From Gordonia iterans (GTDB lineage: Bacteria; Actinomycetota; Actinomycetes; Mycobacteriales; Mycobacteriaceae): a stretch of 64,000 bases of DNA. A program made the translations under genes and the position numbers. Within the stretch, counting starts at the first letter, position 1; the number at the start of each line of letters is the position of its first letter. The notes beneath the pieces were generated by a model. The model made no database searches, was not told the origin of the DNA, and was given only the letters and a program-made list of their open reading frames with translations. The DNA is taken from assembly GCF_002993285.1 (NCBI RefSeq), contig NZ_CP027433.1, positions 310,001 through 374,000 on the forward strand. Direction: 5' to 3'. Positions 17,827 to 32,193 of the stretch are shown one piece after another.

Positions 17827-19802
17827 CACCGACCGCCGCGGCGCTTCTTGCTCGAGCGAGCCTGGTTCTTGGCACCGGGCTTCTTGCCGCCCTGCTTCTT
17901 GCCGGACGCCGGCGCAGCGGCCTCATCCTTGACCGCCGGCCTCTCGGTCACGGTTCCGGCGGGACGCTTCTCGGCTTCGGTCCTCGTCGTCGGTGCCGCC
18001 GTGGCGACTGCAGTGTCGGCCAAGGCCTTCGAGGCCTCGCGCACCTGGTTCTGCACACCGGGGGAGAGGACCTTCTTGCCGTGCGCCGCGCTGGCGGTCT
18101 GATACCACGCCTCTGCCGCACCCGCGACGTCGTCGGGACCGTCGGTGATCAGTGCGAGACCTTCCCGGCCTTCCAGTTCACGCGTTCTCTTCTCCGCGGA
18201 CGCCACCGTGAGCTGTTTCCAACTGGTGTCCGACGGCGCCGCCGCGATCAGCTTCACGTGAGCCAGCTCGGCCTGGTAGCCCGGAACGTCGACGGCCGCG
18301 GCGCCGTCGGCGCGCTCGGCCTGGTCGATGATCTTCTCGTAGATCGCGGCGGCCTGACGGGCGTAGATCCGCGCCTCGTCGTACTTTCCGTTCCGGAACA
18401 TCGCCGTCGCGACCATCCGTGCCCAGTCCGCCCGACGATCGCGAGCCAACTCCGGGACCGGCGCGTTCTCGCGGTCGGCCTCCCACGCCGTCTCGTAGGC
18501 GGTGAGGATCGGGTTGTCCTCACGCATGACGGTGTTGAGACGACCATCATGCCCGTCGTTCAGCCAGGCGAGCAGCTGCTGTCGCCGCAACGTCAGATAT
18601 GCATCGAGCGCCGCCGGATCGGCGTCCTCCACCGTCGCATCTGCACGGGCCGTGTCGGTCCACGTGAAGGCGAGAGCGGCGCGCTGTTCCGGATCGTCGA
18701 GCAGCCGGACCAGTTCGTCGGCGGCCTGCACCGGACCGTTGCGACCCTTGTACTTCCATTCCGAGTTGCGCTGACCGAAGCGGACAACCTTGCGGAACTC
18801 CGCGATCGCCTCTCCGTTGCGTCCCTCGGCAAGAGCCGCGAAACCGCGGTTCATAGCCTTGCCCGGCTCGAAGTTCTTCGGGAGCGGACGTTCACCGGGC
18901 TGCGGTGCGGCCGCCTTGCGCTTCTCTTCGCGAATGGCCTTCGCGTGATCCTCCTCGCGCTCGATGCGCCCGAACACGATGTGCTGCTGCCCGTAGGTCC
19001 ACAGGTTGTTGCTGACCCAGTACAGCAGGATCGCGGCCGGGAAGAACGGACCGGTCACCAGGATGCCCAGCGGGAAGATGTACAGCGACAGCCGGTTCAT
19101 GATGCGGGTCTGGGGGTTCTCCATCGCCTCCGGACTCTGTCGCGAGACCGAAGCGCGGGAGTTCATGTGCGTCGCGATCGAGGCCACGATCATCAGCGGC
19201 ACCACCAGCGCGGCGATCTGCCAACGAGTGAAGTCAATCTCCGTGGCGCCGGGCTGCATGAACGCCCAGAACTCGGTCTCGGGCTGCGTGATGAATGCCG
19301 ACAGCGGTACGCCGAAGAGCCGGGCGTCAAGGAAGTTCTGAACCAGCTCCGGACTGAACGCGTAGTTGCCCAGCGACCGGGTCTCCTCGACCGACAGGCC
19401 CTCCTGTCCGATGCCGGTGCCCATCCGGTTGAACGAACGCAAGACGTGGAAGAGACCGATGAACACCGGGATCTGCAGCAGCATCGGCAGGCAGCCGAGC
19501 AGCGGATTGAAGCCGTGCTCCTTCTGGAGCTTCTGCATCTCCTCGGTCATCTTGACGCGATCCTTGGCGTACTTCTTGCGGATCGCCTGCATCTGCGGGT
19601 TGATTTCCTGCATCTTCTTCGTCGTGCGGATCTGCTTGACGAAGGGCTTGTACAGGATCGCCCGCAGGGTGAAGACCAGGAAGACGACGGAGAGCGCCCA
19701 CGCGACGCCGGAACCACCCGGACTGTCCGGCAGGATCTTGTCGAACAGCCAGTGCCAGACCCACATGATCCAGGACACCGGGTAGTAGATGAAGTTGAGC
19801 AC
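17826..19802 (-). CDS. yidC: Membrane protein insertase YidC with very long C-terminal helical extension
   Basis: 658 residues from a GTG three bases after the yidD stop. Residues about 1-280 are the Oxa1/YidC core: a first membrane helix, the [16 protein letters not shown] hairpin and helix, and the last helices ending [16 protein letters not shown]. YidC inserts proteins into the membrane with or without SecYEG. After the core come about 375 further residues: a charged linker, an alpha-helical region of about 280 residues with TPR-like helix pairs (for example [20 protein letters not shown] and [18 protein letters not shown]), and a Lys/Arg/Gly tail. Usual actinobacterial YidC proteins are about 350-420 residues. 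The basic tail resembles ribosome-binding tails; the helical module has no assigned function. Confidence 0.93.
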   Translation of the reverse strand: MLNFIYYPVSWIMWVWHWLFDKILPDSPGGSGVAWALSVVFLVFTLRAILYKPFVKQIRTTKKMQEINPQMQAIRKKYAKDRVKMTEEMQKLQKEHGFNPLLGCLPMLLQIPVFIGLFHVLRSFNRMGTGIGQEGLSVEETRSLGNYAFSPELVQNFLDARLFGVPLSAFITQPETEFWAFMQPGATEIDFTRWQIAALVVPLMIVASIATHMNSRASVSRQSPEAMENPQTRIMNRLSLYIFPLGILVTGPFFPAAILLYWVSNNLWTYGQQHIVFGRIEREEDHAKAIREEKRKAAAPQPGERPLPKNFEPGKAMNRGFAALAEGRNGEAIAEFRKVVRFGQRNSEWKYKGRNGPVQAADELVRLLDDPEQRAALAFTWTDTARADATVEDADPAALDAYLTLRRQQLLAWLNDGHDGRLNTVMREDNPILTAYETAWEADRENAPVPELARDRRADWARMVATAMFRNGKYDEARIYARQAAAIYEKIIDQAERADGAAAVDVPGYQAELAHVKLIAAAPSDTSWKQLTVASAEKRTRELEGREGLALITDGPDDVAGAAEAWYQTASAAHGKKVLSPGVQNQVREASKALADTAVATAAPTTRTEAEKRPAGTVTERPAVKDEAAAPASGKKQGGKKPGAKNQARSSKKRRGGR

Positions 19803-19805
19803 GGC

Positions 19806-20132
19806 TCACAAACCCCTATCTGACATTGCTCGCTCGCCCTCGGCGGGCGGGCCATTGGGTACGGAAGTCTCGTCATCCGATTCGCCGCGGCCGAAGAGCC
19901 GTTCGGGAACCGGGTCGTAACCGGGCTTGTGCCACGGTCCACATTTCAGGAGGCGCCAGGCTGACAACGCCGACCCCGCCACGAAGCCGTGGCGATCGAG
20001 CGCCTCCACGGCATAGGTGCTGCAACTCGGTTCGAACCGGCAGGTCGGCATCCGGGTCGGCGATATCCACGTCCGGTACAACTCGATCACAAAGATCAGG
20101 GCTCGCCGTGGAAAGGCGTACAGCGCAGTCAT
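19806..20132 (-). CDS. yidD: YidD membrane insertion efficiency factor
   Basis: 108 residues from the ATG at 20132, whose first base also belongs to the rnpA stop (TGATG). The family signature is complete: IELYRTWISP, CRFEPSCSTYAVEAL and LLKCGPWHKPGYDPVP, with the conserved cysteines. YidD is a small inner-face membrane-associated protein that assists YidC insertion. It sits between rnpA and yidC exactly as in other bacteria. Confidence 0.95.
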   Translation of the reverse strand: MTALYAFPRRALIFVIELYRTWISPTRMPTCRFEPSCSTYAVEALDRHGFVAGSALSAWRLLKCGPWHKPGYDPVPERLFGRGESDDETSVPNGPPAEGERAMSDRGL

Positions 20133-20575
20133 CAGTTCACCGGCGCGGCTCGGCCCGGGAGCGGGTCGCCGTCGAACGCCGCCGCGCAGGCGGCGGTCAC
20201 CTTCGGGTGCCCGAAGCCGCGACGGAGCTGACTCTCGAGGTCGTCCGCCGAACACCGCGCCGCGCCCGGTCGGGCCCGGACCACCACATAGACATCGGCG
20301 GAACCGAGGACCTCGCCGGCCCCGGCGAAGGCGTGCCGGAGTCGTCGTGCGACGGTGTGCCGAACCACTGCGTTGCCGACCTTCTTGGAGACGATCAATC
20401 CCAGCCGCGGACCGCCGAACGATGCGACGTCCGGACGCACTCCGGACGCATCCGGCCACCGAGAAGGTAACGGCGCCACCGAGATCTGCAGATCACGCGC
20501 CGAAACCCGCACGCCCTTGTCGAGCGTGCGGGTGAAGTCGGCCTTGCGATGCAGGCGCGTTGAGTCAGCGGTCAC
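20132..20575 (-). CDS. rnpA: Ribonuclease P protein component
   Basis: 147 residues from the GTG at 20575; the open frame reaches 20794 but overlaps rpmH and lacks similarity. The start VTADSTRLHRKADFTRTL matches the family N-terminus, and the RNA-binding signature KVGNAVVRHTVARRLRHAF is present. With the RNA subunit it removes 5' leaders of tRNA precursors. It lies 28 bp after rpmH and overlaps yidD by one base, so it is part of the rpmH operon. Confidence 0.93.
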   Translation of the reverse strand: MTADSTRLHRKADFTRTLDKGVRVSARDLQISVAPLPSRWPDASGVRPDVASFGGPRLGLIVSKKVGNAVVRHTVARRLRHAFAGAGEVLGSADVYVVVRARPGAARCSADDLESQLRRGFGHPKVTAACAAAFDGDPLPGRAAPVN

Positions 20576-20603
20576 CGAACGGGCCGACTGGACTCGAAGC
20601 GGC

Positions 20604-20747
20604 TCAAGCGGTGAGCTTGGCGCGGCCCTTGCGACGGCGGCTGGTAACGATCGAGCGGCCGGCACGGGTCCGCATGCGCAGACGGAAGCCGTGCACACGA
20701 GCACGACGACGGTTGTTGGGCTGGAAAGTACGCTTCCCCTTAGCCAT
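20604..20747 (-). CDS. rpmH: 50S ribosomal protein L34
   Basis: 47 residues, [20 protein letters not shown] followed by the invariant [13 protein letters not shown] and [17 protein letters not shown] lies just upstream of the ATG at 20747. It is the first gene of the operon running away from dnaA. Confidence 0.97.
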   Translation of the reverse strand: MAKGKRTFQPNNRRRARVHGFRLRMRTRAGRSIVTSRRRKGRAKLTA

Positions 20748-21166
20748 GGGAACTCCTCGATCTTGAGAACAACGGTGGTCTGGCAGGCCCGCACGGTGCC
20801 GGCGGAGAGGATCCACTCGGGCCCGTGACCGGACGATGCCGACAGGGCTCAGCCCATGCGCGGGCGACCGCTCGAGACTACTCAGCCCGCGTGTCCAAAT
20901 CAAACGCAGGGGTGTCGTCCGCTATTCTGCCGATTTTCGGCCGTCATCGGACGCCGTCGTCACAGCACTGATCACGAGTCACTTTCGTCTCATGCCCCGG
21001 GGCTTCTCCCCAGGCCACGCCTCGCCCGGCGAATCGGCACTGGAAGCGGGCTGCCGATATTTCCACAAGTGTGCATAACATTGTGGACAGCTCGTCGTCA
21101 GGTGCATGTTCGTGGCACCCTCGGGGTTCGGGCATTGTGGACGTCATTGGGGACAAGGAGGACAGC
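20748..21166. promoter_or_regulatory. Divergent rpmH / dnaA promoter region with DnaA-box-like sites
   Basis: 419 bp without a gene. Toward rpmH, TTTGAT and TAGTCT with 18-base spacing (minus strand, about 20903-20874) could be a promoter. Toward dnaA there are DnaA-box-like TGTGGACAG (21082-21090) and TGTGGACGT (21136-21144), plus a TTCCACAAG at 21061. These would allow DnaA to autoregulate its gene. AAGGAG at 21155-21160 is the dnaA ribosome site. Confidence 0.5.
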
Positions 21167-22648
21167 GTGGCCGACGAGCACGACTCGTTCAGTGCGATCT
21201 GGAGCCGCGTGGTCGCCGAGCTCTCCGACGCCGCGCCCCCGGACTCGCCGCCGCTGTCCCGCCAGCAGAAGGCGTGGCTCTCGCTGGTGCATCCGTTGAC
21301 CATCACCTCCGGATTCGCCCTGCTCACCGCACCCACCGCACTGGTGCAGGAGCAGATCGAGCGCAATCTCCGGGACACCATCAGCAACGCCCTCAGCCGG
21401 CATCTCGGCGAACCTGTGGAGATCGCCGTCCGTATCGCCGAGGCGCCGGAGGAGCCCGCACCGGCCGCCGACCCGGTCACCGCCGCACCGCCTCCCCAGA
21501 ACGTCGAACGGGTGAACACCGGTGAACACGCGATACCCGCTCGGAGCGAGGGGACCCGCGACTGGGCGTCGTACTTCGACGACAAGCACACGGCCACCCC
21601 GGCCGCCGACAGCACGACGACGCTGCATCCGAAGTACACCTTCGACACCTTCGTGATCGGCACCTCGAACCGCTTCGCTCACGCCTCGGCCGTCGCCGTG
21701 GCCGAAGCCCCGGCCCGCGCCTACAACCCGCTGTTCATCTGGGGCGAGTCCGGCCTGGGCAAGACGCATCTGCTGCATGCTGCCGGCCACTACGCACAGC
21801 GGCTGTTTCCGGGCATGCGGGTGAAGTACGTGTCCACCGAGGAGTTCACCAACGACTTCATCAACTCGCTGCGCGACGACCGGCAGATGGCGTTCAAGAG
21901 CCGGTACCGCGAGGTCGACATGCTGCTGGTCGACGACATCCAGTTCCTCGAGGGCAAGGAAGGCATCCAGGAGGAGTTCTTCCACACCTTCAACGTGCTG
22001 CACAACAGCAACAAGCAGATCGTGGTCTCCTCCGACCGCCCGCCGAGCAAGTTGGCGACCCTGGAGGACCGTCTGCGGACCCGGTTCGAGTGGGGCTTGA
22101 TCACCGATGTCCAGCCGCCGGACCTGGAGACGCGCATCGCGATCCTGCGTAAGAAGGCCCAGATGGACAAGCTCGACCAGGTGCCCGACGACGTCCTGGA
22201 GTTGATCGCCTCGCGGATCGAGCGGAACATCCGCGAGCTCGAGGGGGCCCTGATCCGCGTGACGGCCTTCGCCTCGTTGCAGAACACCGAGTTGGACCGG
22301 TCCCTGGCCGAAGTGGTGCTCAAGGCGCTCATCCCCGACACCGGCCCGGCCGACATCAGCGCCGCCGGGATCATCGCGATCACCGCCGACTACTACAACA
22401 TCTCAGTCGACGATCTGCGCGGCACCGGGCGCAAGTCGCCGCTGGTCACGTACCGGCAGATCGCCATGTATCTGTGCCGGGAACTCACCGACCTCTCGCT
22501 CCCGCAGATCGGCGAAGCGTTCAACCGCGACCACACCACCGTGATCCACGCCAACCGGAAGATCAGCGAGAAGATCGGCACCAGTACTGACATCTACAAC
22601 GACGTCTCGCAACTGACCGAGCGCATCAAAAAGCGCGCGCGCAGCTGA
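21167..22648 (+). CDS. dnaA: Chromosomal replication initiator protein DnaA
   Basis: 493 residues from the GTG at 21167, preceded by AAGGAG; the open frame from 21071 has no family similarity before this point. Domain I occupies about 1-90 and an acidic/Pro-rich domain II follows. Domain III is the AAA+ ATPase with Walker [11 protein letters not shown] (about 193-202), Walker [10 protein letters not shown] and sensor [11 protein letters not shown]. Domain IV carries the DNA-box-reading [12 protein letters not shown]. It opens oriC in the adjacent spacer and acts as a transcription factor at DnaA boxes. Confidence 0.97.
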   Translation: MADEHDSFSAIWSRVVAELSDAAPPDSPPLSRQQKAWLSLVHPLTITSGFALLTAPTALVQEQIERNLRDTISNALSRHLGEPVEIAVRIAEAPEEPAPAADPVTAAPPPQNVERVNTGEHAIPARSEGTRDWASYFDDKHTATPAADSTTTLHPKYTFDTFVIGTSNRFAHASAVAVAEAPARAYNPLFIWGESGLGKTHLLHAAGHYAQRLFPGMRVKYVSTEEFTNDFINSLRDDRQMAFKSRYREVDMLLVDDIQFLEGKEGIQEEFFHTFNVLHNSNKQIVVSSDRPPSKLATLEDRLRTRFEWGLITDVQPPDLETRIAILRKKAQMDKLDQVPDDVLELIASRIERNIRELEGALIRVTAFASLQNTELDRSLAEVVLKALIPDTGPADISAAGIIAITADYYNISVDDLRGTGRKSPLVTYRQIAMYLCRELTDLSLPQIGEAFNRDHTTVIHANRKISEKIGTSTDIYNDVSQLTERIKKRARS

Positions 22649-23187
22649 CCGTCCACGGCTGACTCTCAAGTACTACGGCAGAGTTCTGCGGCGTCGCATC
22701 GGCGGTGCGAAGAATCCGTGCCCTGCCGCCGACGGCGGGGAAAAGGCCAGGTGAACGATCCCCGCGGGCCTGTGGACAAGGTGCGGATAACCGGGGGTCC
22801 GGGTGTGGACGACGCGGGGACAGGTGTGGACGAGACCCAGTGTCCACAGGCCGGCCGAGTTGTCCACCGCTGCAGTCCACCGACGCTCCACAGGGCTCGA
22901 GCACGAGAGACCTGCACAGACACCGGTTCTCCCCAGGATCCACAGGACTTATTACTAAGAAGAATTTCTCTCTAGAAGAAACTCTTTTAAGAGTAAGGCT
23001 GGGGAAACCGCGTCGCCGGCGGCGCGAGCCAGGCATCGGCCTCCGGTCCGGCCCGCATCGAGCCACTGCTTCCACGGAGCCGGTGCGGGCGCTCTAGAGT
23101 GGGACACGGCGACTCTCGCAGAGCCGCCGGACCGGTACGTGGCCACGTACCGGGAGTGTGTACGTTCCAGAAGGGCCAACACCGCAG
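22649..23187. other. oriC: Origin of replication oriC (dnaA-dnaN spacer)
   Basis: 539 bp without a gene. DnaA boxes or near-boxes occur at 22771-22779 (TGTGGACAA, perfect), 22804-22812, 22825-22833 (both TGTGGACGA), 22840-22848 (GTGTCCACA), 22860-22868 (TTGTCCACC), 22884-22892 and 22936-22944. Immediately after them, 22947-22997 is the only strongly A/T-rich stretch in the neighbourhood (ACTTATTACTAAGAAG ...) and includes the dyad ACTCTTTTAAGAGT (22981-22994). It is the likely unwinding element. Position between dnaA and dnaN is where mycobacterial oriC lies. Confidence 0.9.
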
Positions 23188-24390
23188 ATGAAGTTTCGTG
23201 TCGTTCGCGACGAATTCGCCGATGCCGTCGCCTGGGTCGCCCGCAGCCTGCCGTCTCGCCCGCCCGTTCCGGTCCTCGGCTGCGTGGTGCTGACCGCGAC
23301 CGAACAGGGCCTGCAGGTGGCCGGTTTCGACTACGAGGTCTCGGCCACTGAGACCATCTCGGCCGAGGTCGCCGAAGGCGGCACGGTGCTGGTCTCGGGC
23401 AAACTGCTGGCCGACATCACTCGTGCGCTGCCCAACAAGCCCGTCGACGTGACCATCGACGGCGCTCGCGTGGCGATCGCGTGCGGCAGCTCCAAGTTCT
23501 CGCTGCCGACGATGCCCGTCGAGGACTACCCGGATCTGCCCGACGTCCCCGAGGAGACCGGAACCGTGCCCGGCGGTCTGTTCGCCGAAGCGGTTTCGCA
23601 GGTCGCCGTGGCCGCCGGCCGCGACGACACCCTGCCGATGCTGACCGGCGTCCGGGTGGAGATCGACGGGGATCGCATCGTCCTGGCTGCCACCGACCGT
23701 TTCCGGCTCGCTGTCCGAGAACTCGACTGGATGCCGCGCGACAGCGCCGCGACGGGCGCAGCGCTCGTACCGGCCAAGACGCTCTCGGATGCCGCCAAGT
23801 CGGCGGGCGCCGACCACGCCGGTTCGGTGGAACTCGCCTTCGGGTCGGGCCAGGCGATCGGCGCCGACGGCATCCTGGGCATCACCTCCGGACCGAAGAA
23901 GACCACGACGCGCCTGCTCGACGCGGAGTTCCCGAAGTTCCGCCAGCTCTTCCCGGCCAGCCACACATCGGTTGCGGCCGTCGAGAGTGCGGCGCTGATC
24001 GAGGCGATCAAGCGCGTATCGCTGGTGGCCGAGCGCGGAGCGCAGATCCGCATGGACTTCGGACACGACTCGGTGCTGCTCACCGCCGGCGGCGACGAGG
24101 CCGGCAAGGCCGAGGAGTCCCTGGATGTGCAGTTCTACGGCGAGCCGATCCTCATCGCCTTCAATCCGACCTACCTGCTCGACGGCCTGGCCGCGATCGG
24201 CGCACCGCGCGTGCAGTTCGGCTTCACTAATCCAGAACCGGACGGCTCGGGCGAGCGCCGTGCCGCGATCCGGCCTGCGGTGCTGCGACCGGCTTCCGAG
24301 GACGAACCGGCCGCCGACGAGTCGGGAAGCTTCCTGGCTCCGCAGAGTGAGTTCAGCTATCTCCTGATGCCGGTGCGACTGCCGGGTTGA
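23188..24390 (+). CDS. dnaN: DNA polymerase III beta subunit (sliding clamp)
   Basis: 400 residues from the ATG at 23188 ([20 protein letters not shown]), matching the usual actinobacterial length. Three repeated clamp domains are visible, and the C-terminus ends in the typical [10 protein letters not shown]. The clamp encircles DNA and tethers polymerase and repair proteins. A GTG at 23158 in the same frame is possible but would add ten residues outside the family start. It is the first gene after oriC. Confidence 0.96.
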   Translation: MKFRVVRDEFADAVAWVARSLPSRPPVPVLGCVVLTATEQGLQVAGFDYEVSATETISAEVAEGGTVLVSGKLLADITRALPNKPVDVTIDGARVAIACGSSKFSLPTMPVEDYPDLPDVPEETGTVPGGLFAEAVSQVAVAAGRDDTLPMLTGVRVEIDGDRIVLAATDRFRLAVRELDWMPRDSAATGAALVPAKTLSDAAKSAGADHAGSVELAFGSGQAIGADGILGITSGPKKTTTRLLDAEFPKFRQLFPASHTSVAAVESAALIEAIKRVSLVAERGAQIRMDFGHDSVLLTAGGDEAGKAEESLDVQFYGEPILIAFNPTYLLDGLAAIGAPRVQFGFTNPEPDGSGERRAAIRPAVLRPASEDEPAADESGSFLAPQSEFSYLLMPVRLPG

Positions 24391-24430
24391 GCACCGGCGC
24401 GGGCAGGCGTCTTTCGAGAGGAATCGGCAC

Positions 24431-25351
24431 ATGCAACTGGGACTTGTCGGTCTGGGCAAGATGGGCGCCAACATGCGGACCCGCATCGCGGCCGCCGGTC
24501 ACGAGGTGGTCGGGTACGACCCGCGTTCCGAGCTGAGCGACGTGGCGAGCCTTGCCGAACTCGTCGCGCGGCTCGAGGGTCCGCGGGTGGTGTGGCTGAT
24601 GGTTCCGCACGGTGATCCCACCCGGCACAGCGTCGTCGAACTGGCCGGCCTGCTCGCCAAGGGCGACGTCGTGGTCGACGGCGGAAACTCGCGGTTCACC
24701 GATGATCGACCGAACGCAGATCTGTTGGGCGCCAAAGGAATCGGTTATGTCGACTGCGGTGTGTCCGGTGGGGTCTGGGGCCTGGAGAACGGCTACGCCC
24801 TGATGGTCGGCGGTGCCGACGACGATGTGGCGAAGGTGATGCCGGTCTTCGATGCGCTGCGCCCGGCGGGGCCGCGGGAGAACGGCTTCGTCCACGTCGG
24901 TCCGGTCGGAGCGGGGCACTACGCGAAGATGGTGCACAACGGTATCGAGTACGGGCTCATGCAGGCCTATGCCGAAGGGTACGAACTGCTGCAGGCGGAA
25001 CCGTTGATCCAGGACGTGACCGGCACGCTCAAGGCGTGGACGCAGGGCACCGTCGTGCGTTCGTGGCTGCTCGATCTGCTCGTTCGTGCCCTCGAGGAGG
25101 ATCCCGAGCTGGCCGAGATCTCCGATTACACGACCGACTCCGGTGAGGGTCGGTGGACTGTCGAAGAGGGTGTGCGCCATGCGGTCCCGTTGCATGTGAT
25201 CTCGGCGGCGCTGTTCGCCCGCTTCGGGTCGCGCCAGGAGAGTTCGCCGGCGCTGAAAGCCGTGTCGGCACTCCGGAATCAGTTCGGCGGTCACGCGATG
25301 GTCGACCAGCAGGGTCGTACGGTCGGCGAGACCGCCGCACCCAGGGAATGA
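24431..25351 (+). CDS. gnd: 6-phosphogluconate dehydrogenase, decarboxylating (short form)
   Basis: 306 residues. The Rossmann motif GLVGLGKMGANM is at the N-terminus; VDGGNSRF, CGVSGGVWGLENG and the catalytic GPVGAGHYAKMVHNGIEYG follow. It oxidises 6-phosphogluconate to ribulose 5-phosphate and CO2 in the pentose phosphate pathway. The roughly 300-residue length is the YqeC/GntZ-type short form, often NAD-preferring, not the long 470-residue form. Its place between dnaN and recF is common in Mycobacteriales, and it is likely co-transcribed with recF, 10 bp downstream. Confidence 0.94.
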   Translation: MQLGLVGLGKMGANMRTRIAAAGHEVVGYDPRSELSDVASLAELVARLEGPRVVWLMVPHGDPTRHSVVELAGLLAKGDVVVDGGNSRFTDDRPNADLLGAKGIGYVDCGVSGGVWGLENGYALMVGGADDDVAKVMPVFDALRPAGPRENGFVHVGPVGAGHYAKMVHNGIEYGLMQAYAEGYELLQAEPLIQDVTGTLKAWTQGTVVRSWLLDLLVRALEEDPELAEISDYTTDSGEGRWTVEEGVRHAVPLHVISAALFARFGSRQESSPALKAVSALRNQFGGHAMVDQQGRTVGETAAPRE

Positions 25352-25361
25352 TCGCTGCCCG

Positions 25362-26579
25362 GTGTTCGTCCGCGCGTTGGCACTGAGCGACTACCGATCG
25401 TGGGATCGGATGGAGATCGACCTCCGTCCCGAACCGACGATCTTTGTGGGGCGCAACGGATTCGGCAAGACCAACCTCCTCGAGTCGCTTTTCTACCTCG
25501 CGACTCTCCGTTCGCATCGGGTGTCCGCCGACGCGCCGCTGGTGCGCACCGGGGCCGGGGCCGCGACCGTCCGGTCGACGGTGGAGAACGACGGCCGTGA
25601 GCTCACTGTGGAATTGACCATCGCCGCGCAGGGGTCGAACAAGGCCACGGTCAACACCGCTCCGGTGCGGCGTCCGCGGGAGATCCTCGGCATTCTGCGG
25701 GCCGTCCTGTTCGCGCCGGAGGACCTGGCGCTGGTCCGCGGCGACCCCGCCGAGCGTCGACGATTCCTGGACGAGATCGTCGTGCAGCTGCGTCCGATCG
25801 CGGCGGGTTCGCGCGCCGACTACGACCGGGTGCTGCGTCAGCGGTCCGCGCTGCTCAAGACCGCGGGCGCCGCGATGCGTCGCTCGTCGTCGGAGGCCGA
25901 CTCCGTGATGAGCACGCTCGACGTGTGGGACGAGCAGCTCGCGCAGTTCGGCGCCGAGGTCACCGCGGATCGCCTCGCCGTCATTCGTGAGTTGAATCCG
26001 CTTGTCACACAAGCCTATTCGTCGATCGCTCCGCATTCGCGTCCGGCGAGGATCAGCTATCGGGCGGCAGCCGGGCCCGAAGTGGACGCGTCGTGGGGAG
26101 GCCCGGCGGCGGTCGACGAGATCCGCGAGGTGCTCGCTGCCCGGCTGCGCGAGGTTCGTTCCAAAGAGATCGACCGGGGTCTGTGCCTGATCGGGCCGCA
26201 CCGCGACGATCTGCTGCTCAGCCTGGGCGACGAGCCGGCCAAGGGCTTCGCGAGCCACGGTGAATCGTGGTCGATGGCACTGTCGCTGCGCCTGGCCTGC
26301 GTCGATCTGCTGCGTGCGGACGGGGTGGAGCCGGTCATCATGCTCGACGACGTCTTCGCCGAACTCGACGCGGCGCGGCGCGAGAAGCTGGCGGCGTACA
26401 CCGGCTCCGCCGAACAACTCCTCATCACCGCAGCGGTGGGGGAGGACATTCCGGGCGTGCTGGCCGGGCGGCGCGTTTCTGTCGGAGTGGACCAGGAGGA
26501 TGGTCGCAGGAGATCGCAGATCATCGGCGACGAACCGATCGGGTCCGAGGGATCCGGCCCGACTGACGACAATCGGTGA
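25362..26579 (+). CDS. recF: DNA replication and repair protein RecF
   Basis: 405 residues from a GTG. Walker [14 protein letters not shown] (about residues 30-42), the ABC-type signature near [14 protein letters not shown] and Walker [12 protein letters not shown] place it in the RecF/SMC-like ATPases. RecF loads RecA at single-strand gaps and helps restart replication. It sits in the standard dnaN-(gnd)-recF-dciA order. Confidence 0.95.
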   Translation: MFVRALALSDYRSWDRMEIDLRPEPTIFVGRNGFGKTNLLESLFYLATLRSHRVSADAPLVRTGAGAATVRSTVENDGRELTVELTIAAQGSNKATVNTAPVRRPREILGILRAVLFAPEDLALVRGDPAERRRFLDEIVVQLRPIAAGSRADYDRVLRQRSALLKTAGAAMRRSSSEADSVMSTLDVWDEQLAQFGAEVTADRLAVIRELNPLVTQAYSSIAPHSRPARISYRAAAGPEVDASWGGPAAVDEIREVLAARLREVRSKEIDRGLCLIGPHRDDLLLSLGDEPAKGFASHGESWSMALSLRLACVDLLRADGVEPVIMLDDVFAELDAARREKLAAYTGSAEQLLITAAVGEDIPGVLAGRRVSVGVDQEDGRRRSQIIGDEPIGSEGSGPTDDNR

Positions 26580-26592
26580 AGGGAGAGCAGTG

Positions 26593-27129
26593 ATGAACGA
26601 CGACGCCGGGCACAGTCCGGGATACGACGTCGCCAGGCGCGCCCTCGAGGAGGCGCGCGCGCAGGCGCAGGCGGCCGGCAAGCAGGTCGGCCGCGGGCGG
26701 TCCGGACCGGTCGCCAGTCCGCGCCGGACCGGTGACCGTCGGCGTCGTACCTGGTCCGGCGCCGGGCCGGACGGCCGTGACCCGCAGCCGTTCGGCCGGC
26801 TGGTCGGTTCTCTCGCGCGCACCCGCGGGTGGTCGCCGAAGATCAGCGAAGGCGCGGTCTTCGGTTCGTGGCCGGCCATCGTCGGCCCGGAGATCGCCGC
26901 GCATGCCGAACCCTCCGCGCTGAACGACGGCGTGCTGCACGTCCGCGCCGAGTCGACCGCGTGGGCCACCCAGCTCCGTTACATGCAGCCGCAGATCCTC
27001 GCGAAGATCGCGGCGGCGGTCGGCGACGGCGTGGTCAAGAGCCTTCGCATCACCGGGCCGTCGGCGCCGTCGTGGCGCAAGGGCCCGCTCCATGTTTCCG
27101 GCCGCGGTCCGCGCGACACTTACGGCTGA
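26593..27129 (+). CDS. dciA: DciA-like DUF721 protein, helicase-loading factor
   Basis: 178 residues from the ATG at 26593 (a GTG at 26590 is equally placed); GGGAG lies just upstream. The N-terminal about 60 residues are Arg/Gly-rich and disordered. The DUF721 KH-like fold follows: [19 protein letters not shown] and [17 protein letters not shown]. The mycobacterial homologue Rv0004 acts with the replicative helicase DnaB. Position between recF and gyrB is conserved. Confidence 0.9.
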   Translation: MNDDAGHSPGYDVARRALEEARAQAQAAGKQVGRGRSGPVASPRRTGDRRRRTWSGAGPDGRDPQPFGRLVGSLARTRGWSPKISEGAVFGSWPAIVGPEIAAHAEPSALNDGVLHVRAESTAWATQLRYMQPQILAKIAAAVGDGVVKSLRITGPSAPSWRKGPLHVSGRGPRDTYG

Positions 27130-27261
27130 AGTCTGACAGCCACGAGGGGCGGCTGAATTCCCGTCGGATACAACCGGACCCATGGGGGACTCGATTCGCC
27201 CATCTGTGGGCGTTTCAGGGCATGGCGCTGCACACGTCTGAACGACTTCGAAGTACACTGA

Positions 27262-29348
<2,087 letters not shown>

Positions 29349-29349
<1 letters not shown>

Positions 29350-29632
29350 TGCGTCCGTCCGCAGACACCTGCTCGACGGTCGAGCGAGCCGCCCGCCCGA
29401 TGGTCGAGCGAGCGGAGCGAGTCGAAGCCACCGTGCCATCGATGGTGAGCCGAGCGCACGAGACATCGACGCGCGAGCGTGCGGCCTCCTCGACGCGCGA
29501 GCGTACGGCCTCCTCGACGCGCGAGCGTCCGGCCTCCTCGGCGGTCGAACGTGCGGCCTCCTCGATGGTTGAGCGAGCGCAGCGAGTCGAAACCACTACA
29601 GAGCGACCCGAAACAAAGACAGAAGGAACCCG

Positions 29633-29636
<4 letters not shown>
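29349..29636 (+). CDS. Possible small protein spanning the gyrB-gyrA spacer (repeat-derived)
   Basis: A 95-codon frame starts at an ATG overlapping the gyrB stop (TGATG) and ends in a TGA overlapping the gyrA ATG (ATGA), so both junctions look like coupled cistrons. The predicted chain is rich in Glu, Arg, Ser, Thr and Ala, with an eight-residue repeat of the type SSTRERTA that comes from a 24-bp DNA repeat. No Shine-Dalgarno is evident and no family is recognised. Related intergenic repeats in actinobacteria are usually non-coding, so this may simply be a repeat that stays open because its unit is a multiple of three. Confidence 0.25.
29466..29585. repeat. 24-bp tandem repeat in the gyrB-gyrA spacer
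   Basis: Units at 29466-29489, 29490-29513, 29514-29537 and 29538-29561 begin TCGACGCGCGAGCGT or a variant and end CGGCCTCC. The first three differ by one base each. A fifth, diverged unit (29562-29585) merges into GAGCGAGCGCAGCGAGTCGA, a motif also seen in inexact form at 29401-29430. Confidence 0.9.
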
Positions 29637-32137
<2,501 letters not shown>

Positions 32138-32193
32138 TCGGCGCGTGCGCAGTCTCGTGTCGTGAGAGCCACTAGGGTTGAGGCGACGCCGTC

